Source of the DNA: an uncultured Clostridium sp.
GTDB lineage: Bacteria > Bacillota > Clostridia > TANB77 > CAG-508
Direction of reading: 5' to 3'
NCBI GenBank assembly: GCA_900552655.1
Contig: USAE01000004.1
Span: 1 to 49,088, forward strand
DNA: 49,088 bases
Shown here: in pieces, positions 1 to 8,174 of the stretch
Layout: each line of letters starts with the position of its first letter
Position numbering within the stretch: the first letter of the stretch is position 1
Translations under genes and position numbers: made by a program
Notes under the pieces: generated by a model
What the model was told of the DNA's origin: nothing
The model's input: the letters and a program-made list of their open reading frames with translations, nothing else
Database searches by the model: none

Positions 1-988
1 AAAATTTATTCTCTTTGTTTATTAATCCATAATGCATCATACAATTTCTAAACTCTGTATTCATGAAGCTCTCATTTAAATTTATTTGTGTTAATAATTT
101 TGTGAAATTTAAATTGTCAATTTCATTGTTTTCTATATAATTTTTTATATCTTCTAATCTTTCTATTGCATAATAATAAGCAATATAGTATATTCTTAAC
201 CACCATCCAGTATCATCCTTTTCACATTCTCCTAGTAATCTTATAGTAGAATTTATAAATGTCAATATATGCAATAAATATAGTGACATTATTTTATCAT
301 CTTCACTTTTATATAGTTTATTAGAATTAAAATCCTTATAAAACATATTTGTATTTATGTTATTTGTTTGAATATTTATATTTGGAACATTTAAATCTTC
401 GAAGCAATTCAAAAAACCCCCTATGATTTCTCCAATATACTTCCCATATCCCAAATAATCTTCTGGAGCATACTCATATATTATATTGCTAGTATTAATT
501 AGATTTTTTATATATTCTATCTTTCTTTTTAACAATCCATTGTCTTGAAAAATATAATATCCATATTGTGAATTTCCAACAATCTCTTTTTTATCATTAA
601 ACATAATCCCTAAATTGTAATGTATATTCCAATCTTTCATAAAATCAAATTTTAGTTTATTCTTAAATATATAATCTTGTAAGTAATCACAACTTAATAT
701 CATATTCTTTGCTTTTGAATATTTATTCTCAAATATTTTTAATTTTAATCTAACATCTGTTAATGTGAATGTATCATTTTCTTTAACATTGAAGTCAATT
801 CCTATCTTTTTGAAAAATTCCAACGCTTCCCAACAAAATAATGACATATATGGTATTAGTGCTATTCCTGCAATATAGTTCTCTTTAATAGCATAAAATA
901 AACTCTTTATAGTTTTACAATCATAGTAAATTTGCACAAATGAGCACTCTTCTGGTGTTAATAGTATTTTTCTATCAATTTTATTCAT
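1..988 (-). CDS. Unknown protein with HEPN-like RN-x3-H motif (3' end outside window)
   Basis: An open frame runs from ATG at 988 (GGAGGAACAAA just upstream) to the left edge without a stop, at least 329 codons. I do not recognise the family. It is rich in Tyr, Ile, Asn and Lys, looks largely helical and soluble, and has no signal peptide. Near the visible end is the motif R-N-C-M-M-H followed by Tyr-Gly-Leu (codons at about 32-49). This fits the R-x4-H signature with Asn after Arg that marks the active site of HEPN-domain ribonucleases found in toxin and abortive-infection systems. The helical context Asn-Thr-Glu-Phe before the Arg also fits. It lies downstream of a broken murA, as cargo of an insertion would. 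The HEPN assignment is an inference from one motif; the missing C-terminus may hold more. Confidence 0.6.
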   Translation of the reverse strand, partial: MNKIDRKILLTPEECSFVQIYYDCKTIKSLFYAIKENYIAGIALIPYMSLFCWEALEFFKKIGIDFNVKENDTFTLTDVRLKLKIFENKYSKAKNMILSCDYLQDYIFKNKLKFDFMKDWNIHYNLGIMFNDKKEIVGNSQYGYYIFQDNGLLKRKIEYIKNLINTSNIIYEYAPEDYLGYGKYIGEIIGGFLNCFEDLNVPNINIQTNNINTNMFYKDFNSNKLYKSEDDKIMSLYLLHILTFINSTIRLLGECEKDDTGWWLRIYYIAYYYAIERLEDIKNYIENNEIDNLNFTKLLTQINLNESFMNTEFRNCMMHYGLINKENKF

Positions 989-1083
989 TTTGTTCCTCCA
1001 ACAGTTTAGAGTTTAACTAATTTTTTTATTTTTGTCAAACTTCCTAATCCACTCATTTATCTTAAACTTGTCCGATGTATCAA

Positions 1084-1440
1084 TCAAATATCGCAATCCC
1101 CAGGATATGAAAAGATAGCTTTCTTTGTTCTGCTTAATATTGCTCCTGCAAGTATTACAGATGATCTCATTTGTCTCATTAACTCATCTGGAATTTCATA
1201 ATTATTTATATTTCTTGAATCTATTACAACTTCATTTTTATCACATTCTATTTTACATCCTAATAATTCCATAATTTCGAACATAATCTTAGTATCATGA
1301 ATGTTAGGAACATTTTTTAATTTTGTAATTCCTTTATTTAATATTGTGGCTGCTAATATTGGAAGTGATGAATTTTTAGATCCTGAAGAACTTATTCTTC
1401 CTTCTATCTTCTCTCCACCATTTACTATGTAACTTTGCAT
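1084..1440 (-). pseudogene. murA: murA N-terminal fragment (UDP-GlcNAc enolpyruvyl transferase), truncated
   Basis: Intact MurA transfers enolpyruvate from PEP to UDP-GlcNAc in the first committed step of peptidoglycan synthesis and is about 420 residues long. This frame has only about 118 codons. It starts at ATG 1440 behind AAAGGTGG; a GTG 12 bases upstream lies in that ribosome site. It has the normal N-terminus: the Gly-Gly-Glu-Lys-Ile-Gly type start, the Gly-Ser-Lys-Asn-Ser-Ser substrate loop, and the Met-Arg-Gln-Met-Arg-Ser-Ser helix. It stops at TGA directly after Gly-Asp-Cys-Asp-Ile, where family members continue with Gly and Pro-Ile-Asp-Leu. No other frame restores the family sequence, so the rest has been replaced and not merely frameshifted. 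The second domain and most catalytic residues are missing. Firmicutes often carry two murA copies, so this could be a dead paralogue. Confidence 0.85.
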
Positions 1441-1589
1441 AATATATACCACCTTTCATAATGCTTTTGCTATATATTATGTTTTCTAATTATAAAAGGT
1501 GTATTTTGTTTAATTTTGGTTCTATCTTAATCTTCATATAATATATTTCTTTTAACTTACTAAGTTTCTCTTTAGTAAATTAGTTTTTT

Positions 1590-2783
1590 CTATTCTTGGC
1601 AATCTTTCGCTATTTCTTTTCCAAAATTTATGCATTCTAAGATGTTTGATTCTGTAGGTGTCCACATACATCTTAATCCATCATTTATCATTATAAAACC
1701 AGACTTTTTAAGCTCTTCATTTAATAATTTTACTGCTTCTCCGCTCCAACCATAACTTCCAAAAGCCACAGCCTTCTTATTTTTTAATTTTAAACCTTTT
1801 ATCATCTCTAGTATTCCTGCTATAGAATATAAATAGCCATTATTTACAGTAGGTGAACCAACTAATATTGCTTTAGATTTAAAAACTTCAGCTAAAATTT
1901 CTGTTTTATCTGACTTAGCTGTATTTATTATTTTTACCTCTGTTTTGGAGTCCTCTTGTTTTATTCCTTTTGCAATAACTTCTGCCATTTTTCTTGTATC
2001 ATTCCACATTGTATCATATAAAATAGTTATTTGATCTTCCTTGTAATTATCTGCCCATGTATAATATTTATTTATTATATCTTCTGGAGATTCTCTCCAA
2101 ATAAGACCATGACTTGGGCATATCATATTAATTGGAATATTCATTTTCTTAATTTCATTTATTTTATTTTTTACCATCATACCAAATGGTGCAACAATAT
2201 TTGCATAATATTTTATTGCTTCATTATATAAAACACATTGGCTTACTTCATCAGCATACAAATACTCTGAAGCAATGTGCTGACCAAATGCATCATTACT
2301 AAATAATATATTTTCCTTATCCATATAGGTAAACATTGTATCTGGCCAATGAAGCATTGGTGCTTCTATAAAAGTTAATGTGTGTTTACCAATATTTAAT
2401 GTTTCACCTGTTTTTACAGTTACAAAATTCCAATCTTCATGGTATTGTCCTTTTATAGATTTTACACCATTTGCGGTACAATAAATTGGTGTATTTGGTA
2501 TTTCTTTCATAAGTTTTGGTAAACTACCACTATGGTCAATTTCTCCATGGTTTGCGATGATATAATCTATTTTATTTAAATCTATTTCCTTTTTTAAATT
2601 TTCTACAAATTCTTCGTCAAAAGGTTTCCATGCTGTATCGATTAAAACAGTTTTTTCATCTTGTATTAAGTAACTATTATATGATGATCCATTTATTGTA
2701 TTATACTCTTCACCATGGAATTTTTTTAATTCCCAATCTGTTTTTCCAACCCATTTTACATATTCATTAATCTGTTTTGCCAT
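1590..2783 (-). CDS. fprA: A-type flavodiiron protein (FprA-like oxygen/NO reductase)
   Basis: This cytoplasmic enzyme reduces O2 to water (or NO to N2O) and protects anaerobes from oxygen. The N-terminal metallo-beta-lactamase-like domain (about residues 1-250) carries the di-iron ligands: His79-x-Glu81-x-Asp83-His84, a His in Leu-His-Trp near 147, an Asp in Asn-Asp-Ala-Phe near 166 and a later His. The C-terminal flavodoxin domain (about 252-397) shows the FMN loops Tyr-Asp-Thr-Met-Trp-Asn-Asp-Thr and Gly-Ser-Tyr-Gly-Trp-Ser-Gly. At 397 residues it has the usual length for the two-domain form, without a fused rubredoxin. It is the last full gene of the topB-HD-patatin operon; the patatin gene ends one base upstream of its start. 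An oxygen-defence role agrees with an anaerobic host. Confidence 0.95.
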   Translation of the reverse strand: MAKQINEYVKWVGKTDWELKKFHGEEYNTINGSSYNSYLIQDEKTVLIDTAWKPFDEEFVENLKKEIDLNKIDYIIANHGEIDHSGSLPKLMKEIPNTPIYCTANGVKSIKGQYHEDWNFVTVKTGETLNIGKHTLTFIEAPMLHWPDTMFTYMDKENILFSNDAFGQHIASEYLYADEVSQCVLYNEAIKYYANIVAPFGMMVKNKINEIKKMNIPINMICPSHGLIWRESPEDIINKYYTWADNYKEDQITILYDTMWNDTRKMAEVIAKGIKQEDSKTEVKIINTAKSDKTEILAEVFKSKAILVGSPTVNNGYLYSIAGILEMIKGLKLKNKKAVAFGSYGWSGEAVKLLNEELKKSGFIMINDGLRCMWTPTESNILECINFGKEIAKDCQE

Positions 2784-2784
2784 T

Positions 2785-3627
2785 CTAATCCTCCTTATAT
2801 ATTATTCTTTTTATATTATTTATTTCTTTTTTTGCTTGTAAATATCCATATTTATAGCATTTATTAGTTTGTTTAAAATCGAATGGATTAACATCTTGTG
2901 TATTTATTTCTATAACATAGTCCGCTTTTTTTACTGCTTCACTTTCTATTTTAGAAAACATTATATCTATTGATTTATTTAATGTTGACCTTATTCCAAC
3001 TGTTCTAGAGGTTTTGTTTAGTTTGAATTTTACAGCAATAACTTTATCTGCACCTATTTTCCTCGTTTCTTCTACAGGAATATTATCCAATATTCCACCA
3101 TCTACAAATTTATGTTTATTATAAATACATGGTGCAAAAATTGCAGGGTATGATGAACTTGCCCTTACAGCTATGGAAATATCTGCCTTATTTAAATATT
3201 TCTCATTTATTTTTTCCACATTTGTAAATACATATTTTTCTGAATCTTTTAAATCTACTGCAGGTATTGCAATAGGAATTTTTAAATCCTGCATCTTTTT
3301 AACATTTTTATATTTTCCTGCCTCTTCTATTGCAAATGCAATATTCTCTCCAGAATATAACCCACCAGCCTTTATACTAAGCGATTTTTTTCCTTTTGTA
3401 TCTGTATACATTGCACTATTTTTAAATATTATTTTTGAAAAATAGTTAAATAATTTTAGCATTTCATTTGGTGTATATTCCATGGCATAAAGAGATGCTA
3501 CAATACTCCCTATACTTGTACCACTTATAACATCTATTCCTATATTTTCTTCTTTAAAAGCTTGCATTACACCTACATGTGCTGCACCTTTTATTCCTCC
3601 GCCTGAAAGGGCTAATCCTAGTTTCAT
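2785..3627 (-). CDS. Patatin-like phospholipase (RssA/YchK type)
   Basis: A patatin-family serine hydrolase, expected to be a lipid acyl hydrolase using a Ser-Asp dyad. Seen in the sequence: the oxyanion loop Gly-Gly-Gly-Ile-Lys-Gly (about residues 9-14), the nucleophile elbow Gly-Thr-Ser-Ile-Gly with Ser38, and Phe-Val-Asp-Gly-Gly carrying the catalytic Asp at about residue 178. Its 280 residues match the small bacterial single-domain class. There is no signal peptide, so it probably acts in the cytoplasm or on the inner membrane face. It sits 14 bases after the HD gene and 1 base before the flavodiiron gene, so it is part of one operon. The substrate cannot be told from sequence. Confidence 0.9.
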   Translation of the reverse strand: MKLGLALSGGGIKGAAHVGVMQAFKEENIGIDVISGTSIGSIVASLYAMEYTPNEMLKLFNYFSKIIFKNSAMYTDTKGKKSLSIKAGGLYSGENIAFAIEEAGKYKNVKKMQDLKIPIAIPAVDLKDSEKYVFTNVEKINEKYLNKADISIAVRASSSYPAIFAPCIYNKHKFVDGGILDNIPVEETRKIGADKVIAVKFKLNKTSRTVGIRSTLNKSIDIMFSKIESEAVKKADYVIEINTQDVNPFDFKQTNKCYKYGYLQAKKEINNIKRIIYKED

Positions 3628-3641
3628 AAAACCACCACCAT

Positions 3642-4415
3642 TTATATATTAGAGTTTATAAATTTATTTCCTATTTCTTTTATCTCTAAAATATGTTTTT
3701 TAGTTTCTTCATTTGTAAAATAAAATCTGGCTATTATCTTATTAAAGTAATCTCTTTCATTTAAGATTTTAAAACTAATTTTATATTGTATATCAAAGAT
3801 TAATGCTAACGTTTTAATTAGTTTATCTAACTGATTTTTCTCTTTTATCTTTGAGGCATCTATAGTTTTTTGTTTACAAAACTCTATAAACATTTCTTTA
3901 TTTATTACTTCTTTTGATAATTCTTCCAGTTCGTTTTTCCAATATGTAGTTACTGCTAATTGTAATATATCTAATTTATCCGCATCTCTTAAAATTTTAC
4001 AATATAGCAATTCTTTTTCGAATAAATTATCTTCTATTTTGTTTTTGTTATGATTACTAATTGCTGTAAAGATTATATCATCAAACTTGCTATCTTCTAT
4101 AAATTTTCTTATAAAATTATTTTCCTTTAAAATTTCTATCCCTCTATTTGCATGATTAAATGCTCCAGAATTTATAAACATTGTTTCTTCTTTCGTATTT
4201 TTATATTCTTCAAATCTCGCTATGTCTTGCAAAAGTCCAATAAGTTTTGCAAGTTCTATTTCTTCTTTATTTAAATTTAAGTTTTTAGCTATAACTTCAC
4301 ACAAGTACATAACATTCATTGTGTGTATAAATTTTCTTTCTATATTTTTATTTTCTTTATCAAATAAATTTCTGTATTTACAAAATTCTTCTTTAGCTTT
4401 CTCTATTTTTATCAT
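3642..4415 (-). CDS. HD-domain phosphohydrolase-like protein with altered HD motif
   Basis: The layout is that of small HD-superfamily phosphohydrolases: His31 in the first helix, the HD doublet near 63-64, then a His in Asn-His-Ala-Asn (88), a His in Ser-Asn-His-Asn, and the late Asp of Arg-Asp-Ala-Asp-Lys. The doublet itself reads Gln63-Asp64 (Leu-Leu-Gln-Asp-Ile-Ala-Arg-Phe) where the family normally has His-Asp. The codon is CAA, so a single change from CAT or CAC explains it. Losing one metal ligand may reduce or change activity. Other metal ligands are present, so it may keep one metal or act as a binding protein. Length 257 is normal. It lies 12 bases after topB and 14 bases before the patatin gene. 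Confidence 0.8.
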   Translation of the reverse strand: MIKIEKAKEEFCKYRNLFDKENKNIERKFIHTMNVMYLCEVIAKNLNLNKEEIELAKLIGLLQDIARFEEYKNTKEETMFINSGAFNHANRGIEILKENNFIRKFIEDSKFDDIIFTAISNHNKNKIEDNLFEKELLYCKILRDADKLDILQLAVTTYWKNELEELSKEVINKEMFIEFCKQKTIDASKIKEKNQLDKLIKTLALIFDIQYKISFKILNERDYFNKIIARFYFTNEETKKHILEIKEIGNKFINSNI

Positions 4416-4427
4416 TTTATCTTTTAC

Positions 4428-6335
4428 TTACATTTTTATAACCAATTTATCAAATTTTGATTTTATATATTTTTCTAATTTCATTATAAATTCTTCAGAC
4501 TTAATTTCTTTTTTTGCAACTAAGTCTAACCCCTTTTCCCAGCTTGCTGTTAATTTTGGATTTAACATATCTGGCATAGAAAAATTCACTATATCATATA
4601 TTGATTCACCTTTATTTGTAGGCGTTATTATCTGAGTTTTACTATTAATTGCTATATAATTTATTTTTTCTAATTTCTTAATTATTTCTGCTCTTGTTGC
4701 ACTTGTACCTATTCCTGCACCTTTTATCTGCTCTCTAAGTTCTTCATCTTCAATTAATTTTCCTGCATTTTCCATAGCAAGTATTATCGAACCTGAATTG
4801 TATCTTGAAGGTGGAGACGTTTCAGCATCTTTTGTTTCGAAATTTTGAACATCTATTTTTTCATTCTTTTTTAAAGTTGTTAGTATTGTTATATCGTTTT
4901 CCTCAGAATTCTTAGTTTTATTAGGTTTTAAAATTTCTAAATATCCTTCTTTTGTACAAACTTTTCCATTTGCAAAAAAAGATTCATTTTCTATATCTAT
5001 AGTTACAGAAACTTTGCTATATTCTGCTGGTGGATAAAATATTGCCAAAAATCTCTTTACAATTAATTCGTAAATATCTTTTTGAAGTTTTGGTAATTTA
5101 TCATAATTTTCATATCCTTGACCTGTTGGAATTATTGCGTAGTGATCTGTTATTTTGCTATCATTTACATATTTAGTTTTTACTAAGTTTGTAGAATATT
5201 TTTCATTAATCATCTTTCTTAAGAAATTTTGAATTTCTTCATTTTTAAAACCTTTGCTAATTCCATTTAAATTCTTTGTAATTTCTTTTGCAACCGCAGT
5301 CGAAAGAACTCTCGCATCTGTTCTTGGGTATGTTACTAGCTTGTTTTCATATAAATTTTGTATAATTTCTAATGTTTCATCTGGCTTTATCTTAAATCTT
5401 TTTGTACATTCATTTTGAATTTCTGCCAAATTAAATAATAATGGTGGATTTTCCTTTTGTTTGCTCTTTTTTACTTCTTTTATAATTGCTTCTTTTTCTT
5501 TTAGTGCTAAAATAAATTGCTTTGCATCTTCTAATTTTTTAAATCCGTTATCATTATATAATTTATTTGAATTGTACAATTTAGACTTTTCTGTTACTTT
5601 CCATTCTGCATCAAAATTAGATTCTTCATTTCCAAATCTTCCTACAATTTTATAGTATTTTGTTTTAACAAAATTTCTTATTTCCCTTTCTCTTTCTACT
5701 ACCATCCCCAGTACGCATGTCATTACTCTTCCAACAGAAATAGAGGCTTTTTCTTCGTTTATTTCTTTTGCTAATCTTCTTCCATAAATAATAGAAAGTA
5801 GTCTTGAAAAATTTATACCTATTAAATAATCTTCTTTTGCTCTTAAATAGGCTGCATCTGACAAACTATCATATTCTGATAAATCTTTTGCATTTTTTAT
5901 TCCCTTTATAACTTCTTCTTCTGTTTGTGAATCTATCCAAACTCTCTTTTTTAATTTTCCTTTTGGAGCTATCATTTGGTCAACCAACCTATATATATAT
6001 TCTCCTTCTCTCCCAGAGTCAGTGCTTACATATATTGTTTTTACATCTTCTCTATTTAAAAGTTCTTTTATTATATTAAATTGTTTTTGTACATTTGGAA
6101 TCACTTCATATTTCCATTCTTTTGGTATAAATGGTAATGTTTCCAATCTCCAAAATTTTAACTTTTCGTCATATTTTTCTGGATAACTCATCGTTACTAA
6201 GTGACCTACACACCAAGTTATTACCCATTCTTCACTTTCTAAATATCCATCTTTTCTAGTTGTATTTATTTTTAACGCTTTTGCCATTTGCATGGCTACA
6301 GAAGGCTTTTCTGTTATTAATATATTTTTCTCCAT
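4428..6335 (-). CDS. topB: DNA topoisomerase III
   Basis: A type IA topoisomerase that passes single strands, decatenates DNA and resolves recombination intermediates. The N-terminal Toprim domain begins Leu-Ile-Thr-Glu-Lys-Pro-Ser and has Asp-Ser-Gly-Arg-Glu-Gly-Glu at about 106-112. The active-site Tyr is in Thr-Tyr-Pro-Arg-Thr-Asp-Ala-Arg near residue 315. The C-terminal part has Gly-Ile-Gly-Thr-Ser-Ala-Thr-Arg, typical of TopB. At 635 residues it lacks C-terminal zinc ribbons, as many Firmicute TopB proteins do. ATG at 6335 is preceded by AAGGAGAAC. It leads the operon with the HD, patatin and flavodiiron genes. A second, zinc-ribbon-bearing type IA enzyme (TopA) is encoded at 33760-35748. 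Confidence 0.95.
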   Translation of the reverse strand: MEKNILITEKPSVAMQMAKALKINTTRKDGYLESEEWVITWCVGHLVTMSYPEKYDEKLKFWRLETLPFIPKEWKYEVIPNVQKQFNIIKELLNREDVKTIYVSTDSGREGEYIYRLVDQMIAPKGKLKKRVWIDSQTEEEVIKGIKNAKDLSEYDSLSDAAYLRAKEDYLIGINFSRLLSIIYGRRLAKEINEEKASISVGRVMTCVLGMVVEREREIRNFVKTKYYKIVGRFGNEESNFDAEWKVTEKSKLYNSNKLYNDNGFKKLEDAKQFILALKEKEAIIKEVKKSKQKENPPLLFNLAEIQNECTKRFKIKPDETLEIIQNLYENKLVTYPRTDARVLSTAVAKEITKNLNGISKGFKNEEIQNFLRKMINEKYSTNLVKTKYVNDSKITDHYAIIPTGQGYENYDKLPKLQKDIYELIVKRFLAIFYPPAEYSKVSVTIDIENESFFANGKVCTKEGYLEILKPNKTKNSEENDITILTTLKKNEKIDVQNFETKDAETSPPSRYNSGSIILAMENAGKLIEDEELREQIKGAGIGTSATRAEIIKKLEKINYIAINSKTQIITPTNKGESIYDIVNFSMPDMLNPKLTASWEKGLDLVAKKEIKSEEFIMKLEKYIKSKFDKLVIKM

Positions 6336-6358
6336 TATGTTCTCCTTATTGCTGTTTA

Positions 6359-6387
6359 ATTATATAGTATTTGCCATAAAATTACAA
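6359..6387 (-). promoter_or_regulatory. Sigma-A type promoter for the topB operon
   Basis: On the minus strand a TTGTAA box (6382-6387) and a perfect TATAAT box (6359-6364) are separated by 17 bases, just upstream of the topB ribosome site. Confidence 0.7.
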
Positions 6388-6422
6388 TGACTAAAATGTG
6401 ATTTATTAGTTACTGTTGTTTA

Positions 6423-6470
6423 CATTAAAAGAAACAGTCTATTAGCAATTTGCTAGTAGACTGTTTCTTT
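6423..6470 (-). terminator. Rho-independent terminator of the 6474-7196 gene
   Basis: A near-perfect palindrome starts directly after the stop codon: a 14-bp stem (6428-6441 with 6457-6470) topped by a further 6 bp. On the minus strand it is followed by a U-rich stretch. It insulates this gene from topB. Confidence 0.85.
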
Positions 6471-6473
6471 CTT

Positions 6474-7196
6474 CTAAATGAGCATACCCTCTTTCAGAAT
6501 ATTGATTGCCCTTCTGCCATCTTTAGTTGTAATTCGTTGCATTCCTCCTTGCGTTGTTTTTACTTCTTTTACTGTAAACATATCTGGTTCAGTTTCTACT
6601 ATTCCATCAAGAGGCTCTGTTTTCAGTACATATTCTACTGTTTTTATTCTCCGTTTTCCCATCAACTCTTTAAGCTTTATTATAAGCTTTTCTTTAGTTG
6701 TAGGATTATTGGAAATGCAAAAGTCCCCTCTTTTTAATCTACAGCCTGATATGATAATGAAGTTGTCTTCATCTAAGATTATTTCTTCTTTTCTATCCTT
6801 AGGCATTTTTTCTTTTCCTATTCCTACAGGTTCTGGACCATTATTATTACCTTTTGGAACTACATAACCAATTTTTCCACTAGTGGTAATAACATAACTT
6901 AAATCTCCTATCTGCCCTGTCTGAATGAACTCTAAAGTAGTCAATCCTTTATACAACTTAAAAATTGGCTGGCCATCTTTTAGCTCAGATACATAAACTG
7001 CAATTGGCAGATTATAATATCTTTTTTGTGTCTTGAAGCTTTCATCCGCAAATAGCAAAAAATCTGCAGATTTTACTTCTAAACAAGTGGCGTGTTTTGC
7101 AAACCATTTCTCATATTCCATTGCTGTTGGTTTAGTTAAGTTAATAAAATTGATCTGCTGTTTCGGAGTAGTTACCCCCATATTTGTCCGATTCAT
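6474..7196 (-). CDS. Unknown protein, larger member of a tandem paralogous pair
   Basis: A 240-residue protein I do not recognise. It has no signal peptide, no membrane segment and only two Cys. ATG 7196 follows AAGGGAGAA. The C-terminal half resembles that of the next gene (7387-7899). Shared landmarks are an Asp-x-Phe strand followed by Ser/Thr-Gly-x-(x)-Leu-Lys-x-Gly-Asp-Phe-Cys, and a late Val-Lys-x3-x-Gly-Gly/Gly-Asn-x2-Gln-Ile/Arg-Ile-Thr with Asp-Gly and a terminal Asn-Ile. The two are thus diverged copies of one beta-rich module. The base composition is less AT-rich than its neighbours, and it uses the Arg codon CGG twice (near 6652 and 7187), which native genes here avoid. It has its own promoter and terminator, which suggests acquired cargo. 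Function unknown. Confidence 0.8.
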   Translation of the reverse strand: MNRTNMGVTTPKQQINFINLTKPTAMEYEKWFAKHATCLEVKSADFLLFADESFKTQKRYYNLPIAVYVSELKDGQPIFKLYKGLTTLEFIQTGQIGDLSYVITTSGKIGYVVPKGNNNGPEPVGIGKEKMPKDRKEEIILDEDNFIIISGCRLKRGDFCISNNPTTKEKLIIKLKELMGKRRIKTVEYVLKTEPLDGIVETEPDMFTVKEVKTTQGGMQRITTKDGRRAINILKEGMLI

Positions 7197-7247
7197 AGTA
7201 TTCTCCCTTCTCTTTTTATGAATCTAAAACTAATGTGCTACATTATA

Positions 7248-7277
7248 ATTATATCATACTTTACATAATTTTGGCAA
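7248..7277 (-). promoter_or_regulatory. Promoter of the 6474-7196 gene
   Basis: TTGCCA (7272-7277) and TATAAT (7248-7253) on the minus strand with an 18-base spacer, about 50 bases before the start codon. Confidence 0.6.
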
Positions 7278-7354
7278 ATATTTTTTATTTTCACTAGATA
7301 TCACGTTAGAACTAGAATTTAAGAATAATTCTTAAAATATCGTTTTATTTTCTT

Positions 7355-7382
7355 AATAAAAAGAAGCGCCTTACAAGGCGCT
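7355..7382 (-). terminator. Terminator of the 7387-7899 gene
   Basis: An 8-bp perfect GC-rich stem, AGCGCCTT with AAGGCGCT (7365-7372 and 7375-7382), lies four bases after the stop codon and is followed on the minus strand by a U-rich run (7355-7364). Confidence 0.85.
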
Positions 7383-7386
7383 CTAC

Positions 7387-7899
7387 TCAGATGTTATATC
7401 CCCATGTTCCATCTTCGTCTGTAATGATTTGATACAGGTTTCCCGCACCATTTATCACAGTTTTTACATTAATAGGCATCTCTACCAATTCCTCATTAAT
7501 TAAGATCTTCTCGAAACAGAAATCCCCTGGTTTTAGTTTTCTACCTGTAAACATTAGAAAAGCATCTTTCTTTATGTGTATTACAGTCTTATTTATAGAA
7601 GATAGCTCTTCTGTTTTCTCTATTCCTTTAATGGGGACATCCTCTTTTGGAACACTATAAGAAGATGTTAATTCATCTTTCTTTTCAATTACAATATCAT
7701 ATGTAGCTTGATTACCACATATTTTTGCACTGAAAGTAACAAATTTTCCATCTCCTTCACATATTTCACTTAAATATGTGGCTAGGCCATCTTTATCTAG
7801 TTGTATATGTTCAAGAGATGAGTTGGATTTGGAAAGTTCTTCCCGGTCTGGATGTTTTTTGAAAAGAATTTTATTATTCTTTACAAAGATTTCTCTCAT
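7387..7899 (-). CDS. Unknown protein, smaller paralogue of the 6474-7196 product
   Basis: A 170-residue protein of unknown function. I take ATG 7899 because GGGAGG lies at the right distance; an upstream ATG at 7926 has no ribosome site. It has no signal peptide or membrane helix. Its C-terminal half aligns with the neighbouring downstream gene through Thr-Gly-Arg-Lys-Leu-Lys-Pro-Gly-Asp-Phe-Cys-Phe and a final Gln-Ile-Ile-Thr-Asp-Glu-Asp-Gly with terminal Asn-Ile. A shared Val-Pro-Lys and Gly-Ile-x-Lys-x-Glu segment lies just before. It contains one in-frame CGG (near 7848). Being monocistronic, with its own TTGAAT/TATAAT promoter and hairpin, it looks like a self-contained acquired unit rather than part of the ribosomal-protein operon that diverges from it. 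Confidence 0.8.
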   Translation of the reverse strand: MREIFVKNNKILFKKHPDREELSKSNSSLEHIQLDKDGLATYLSEICEGDGKFVTFSAKICGNQATYDIVIEKKDELTSSYSVPKEDVPIKGIEKTEELSSINKTVIHIKKDAFLMFTGRKLKPGDFCFEKILINEELVEMPINVKTVINGAGNLYQIITDEDGTWGYNI

Positions 7900-7937
7900 T
7901 CTGTATTCCTCCCTTAGCAACTTCATATATAATAATT

Positions 7938-7966
7938 ATTATACTCGTTTTACATAATTTATTCAA
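7938..7966 (-). promoter_or_regulatory. Promoter of the 7387-7899 gene
   Basis: TTGAAT (7961-7966) and TATAAT (7938-7943) on the minus strand, spacer exactly 17 bases. Confidence 0.7.
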
Positions 7967-8017
7967 CTATTTATTGGATAATCTTACCTGTTTTTATTAT
8001 TTTATTTCCCAAAAGCC

Positions 8018-8046
8018 TTGACTTTTTAGCCTTATTGTAATAAAAT
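8018..8046 (+). promoter_or_regulatory. Promoter of rplM-rpsI
   Basis: TTGACT (8018-8023) and TAAAAT (8041-8046) with a 17-base spacer. It would start transcription near 8053 and leave an untranslated leader of about 120 bases. Confidence 0.7.
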
Positions 8047-8052
8047 TATTAT

Positions 8053-8174
8053 GCTAAATTTATAATTTAGTTAAAATAGTAAATAAGTAATAATTATATA
8101 AGCCTCTCCCCGGTAGTTTATATACTTAAAACTTATTATATAAATTAAAAATTTGAATGGAGGGTAATTTTACC
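8053..8174 (+). promoter_or_regulatory. rplM 5' leader, possible ribosomal-protein autoregulatory leader
   Basis: The long leader contains a GC-rich patch (CCTCTCCCCGG, about 8103-8113) in very AT-rich surroundings, flanked by segments that can pair (ATATAA with TTTATAT). L13 leader RNAs are known upstream of rplM in Firmicutes. I cannot confirm by eye that this one matches that family. Confidence 0.35.

Noticed and set aside
1561..1583. TTACTAA/TTAGTAA hairpin followed by Ts, as a terminator of the flavodiiron gene
   Set aside because: The T run follows on the plus strand, while the gene is on the minus strand where no U tract follows. The 7-bp AT stem is weak.
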